Below are positions 12,833-14,022 of a stretch of DNA of 14,022 nt, piece after piece. This DNA is from Planctomycetota bacterium (GTDB taxonomy: Bacteria; Planctomycetota; PUPC01; JABMSA01; JAUWKK01), in assembly GCA_030614245.1 (NCBI GenBank), contig JAUWKK010000027.1, positions 1-14,022 of the forward strand, written 5' to 3'. Made by a program: the position numbers and the translations under genes. The notes beneath the pieces are model-generated. The model was not told where the DNA came from. It was given only the letters and a program-made list of their open reading frames with translations, and searched no databases. The first letter of the stretch is position 1. Every line of letters starts with the position of its first letter.

Positions 12833-14022
12833 TGGGTTTTGTGCTTATGAGCATATCCGGTATCTTGTGGGGCGGGCTTTCCAGCCTGCCTGCCTACGGC
12901 ATGGCCCGCCGATTCCCGGCATTACGCCGTCCCGTTGGGGCTGGGATTTCACTCATCAACCGTACCCACGGCGTTGCCGTGGGCCATTCTACCTCGCCCC
13001 TGACGGGGCTTAAACCCGCCGCCAGGATTCAAAACGCGCAAAGCACATTCGAAAAGCTGCTCCACAAAGCCTGCACCATCGCCGTCTGCCTGGTTCTGCT
13101 GGCGCCGGCCGCTTGGGCGGCCGACGAGTATGATTTCGGGACGTATCTCCTCGATCTCGGCCTCACCGAGCGCGCACGCGCACACTTCGATGAATGCGCG
13201 AAAAACACCAAACTCAACGACATCGAGCAGCTCTGGTGCGAGCACGGCCTGGGAAAGGTCGAAAACCTCGAGGCAATGCAGGCTCTGGCCGAACTCGAAC
13301 AGAACGGCGGCGACGAGAAGCTCGTCGAGCGGGCCGATAAGCTGTTCGACAAGGCAGCGAAGAGGCTGATGGCGGCCGCCAACTCTTATCTCGACCGCCA
13401 GAATGTGCGTATCCTCCAGGGCAAAGCCCCCGAGAAGCTGACTCCGGAGCTTCAGAATCAGTATAACGAGTTCAGCCGCGAGACCCGCCTCGCGCTTGCC
13501 GAGGTATATCTGCCTCACAGCCAGGTGCCCGGCCTGGAGAAGCAGCGGCGGGCCGAACTGCTCCGCAATTCGCACGAGGTATTCGACAGGTACGCCAACA
13601 AGCCCATCTCCGATCCGCGCGCGATACTCGGGCGCGGCTTGGCGAGTTTCCAGATGAGAAACTTCGAGATGGCACTCTCCGATTTCAATCACGTGCTCTC
13701 CAGCAGGAGTTACTCGCGCCCGGCGGAGAGACGCTACATCTTCGTCCGAAAGCTGACAACGCTGACCGAACTGGGCCGCCACGAGGCAGCATTGAAGGCA
13801 ATCGACGCCTGGCAGAAGAAGATGGGGCGCAAGACGGCCGACATCGAGCTGCTCCGGGCGAAGGCGCTCTTCGGCAAAGGCGAGAAGAAGCGGGCATTCG
13901 GCATAGCAACTAACATCGCCCGAGGCACCGGCCACTCGGCCGCTGAAGCCACCACACTGCTCAAGCAATGGTCCTCACACCTCGACCCGGCCGACCGCGC
14001 CGCCCGTGAGATTGTGCTTGGA
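12832..14022 (+). CDS. secreted TPR protein, 3' end outside window; start uncertain
   Basis: The frame is open from ATG 12832, which overlaps the exbD stop (TGATG), to the last base (397 codons, no stop). The signal peptide core is ACTIAVCLVLLAPAAWA at 13072-13119, with mature sequence starting at ADEYDFGTYLLDLG. Downstream are TPR-like helices: LTERARAHFDECAK, LFDKAAKRLMAAA, LGRGLASFQMRNFEMALSDF, TTLTELGRHEAALKAID and LLRAKALFGKGEKKRAF. Between ATG 12832 and the signal peptide lie about 80 codons, mostly hairpin repeats that happen to be in frame. The only in-frame ATG/GTG codons there are ATG 12832, 12847 and 12901 and GTG 12979; none has a Shine-Dalgarno. Coupling at 12832 would give a long repeat-encoded leader. 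Probably a periplasmic partner of the ExbB/ExbD motor. Confidence 0.8.
   Translation, partial: MGFVLMSISGILWGGLSSLPAYGMARRFPALRRPVGAGISLINRTHGVAVGHSTSPLTGLKPAARIQNAQSTFEKLLHKACTIAVCLVLLAPAAWAADEYDFGTYLLDLGLTERARAHFDECAKNTKLNDIEQLWCEHGLGKVENLEAMQALAELEQNGGDEKLVERADKLFDKAAKRLMAAANSYLDRQNVRILQGKAPEKLTPELQNQYNEFSRETRLALAEVYLPHSQVPGLEKQRRAELLRNSHEVFDRYANKPISDPRAILGRGLASFQMRNFEMALSDFNHVLSSRSYSRPAERRYIFVRKLTTLTELGRHEAALKAIDAWQKKMGRKTADIELLRAKALFGKGEKKRAFGIATNIARGTGHSAAEATTLLKQWSSHLDPADRAAREIVLG
12867..12890. repeat. hairpin repeat, family B, third copy
   Basis: GTGGG followed by GCGGGCT-TTCC-AGCCTGC(C) forms a hairpin of the same type and orientation as the copy at 6965-6987. It lies in the apparent 5' part of the last TPR gene. 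Confidence 0.75.
12965..13010. repeat. double-hairpin repeat, family C
   Basis: CCCACGGC-GTT-GCCGTGGG (12965-12983) is a perfect 8-bp-arm hairpin, followed after about 12 bases by GCCCC-TGAC-GGGGC (12996-13009). From memory, such paired hairpins (CCCACGGCGTTGCCGTGGG plus GCCCC..GGGGC) are a recurrent repeat in planctomycete genomes. The sequence just before it (CCCGTTGGGGCTGGGATTTC, 12931-12950) looks like part of the same repeat type. Confidence 0.75.

Noticed and set aside
12949..13968. 339-codon open frame on the - strand at the right end
   Set aside because: It is antisense to the TPR gene, whose + strand frame has a signal peptide and TPR pattern and stays open to the window end.

Overview
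The window is GC-rich and looks like a chromosomal stretch from an anaerobic bacterium, most likely a member of the Planctomycetota (Phycisphaerae-like). That placement is an inference. It rests on the ExbB/ExbD/ExbD plus TPR-protein cluster, on a secreted protein with a small N-terminal beta-barrel-like domain followed by TPRs, and on the density of short palindromic and direct repeats between genes. No rRNA or other marker gene is present to confirm it.

Layout. Left edge (2-753, + strand): the 3' end of a TPR protein overlaps a small Cys-rich probable zinc protein. Centre (790-8603, - strand, transcribed right to left): folD-hdrC-hdrB-hdrA-mvhD-metV-metF, a one-carbon and electron-transfer operon. 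Between folD and the right-hand genes (8604-9189) is a divergent noncoding region holding palindromic repeats, an inverted repeat and a structured segment that may be a group II intron relic. Right side (9190-14022, + strand): a secreted beta-sandwich-like protein, a secreted TPR protein, exbB, two exbD genes and a TPR protein cut by the window end. These genes overlap or sit close together and form one apparent operon.

How the genes work together. FolD interconverts methenyl-THF and methylene-THF (and formyl-THF, if its cyclohydrolase activity is intact). MetF with MetV reduces methylene-THF to methyl-THF. HdrA/HdrB/HdrC with MvhD form a heterodisulfide-reductase-like flavin/FeS module. The gene order hdrC-hdrB-hdrA-mvhD-metV-metF is that of the MetFV-HdrABC-MvhD complex of the acetogen Moorella thermoacetica, so the operon probably encodes the methyl branch of a Wood-Ljungdahl pathway with possible flavin-based electron bifurcation. 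No CODH/ACS, hydrogenase or formate dehydrogenase gene lies in the window. The right-hand operon probably encodes a proton-motive-force-driven inner-membrane motor with periplasmic TPR partners.

Most notable points: the FolD has Gln where the catalytic Lys should be, plus further active-site and cofactor-site changes; at least five classes of short interspersed repeat are present, some inside the metabolic operon and one supplying the folD stop codon; and the last TPR gene has an open frame running through three hairpin-forming repeats upstream of its signal peptide.
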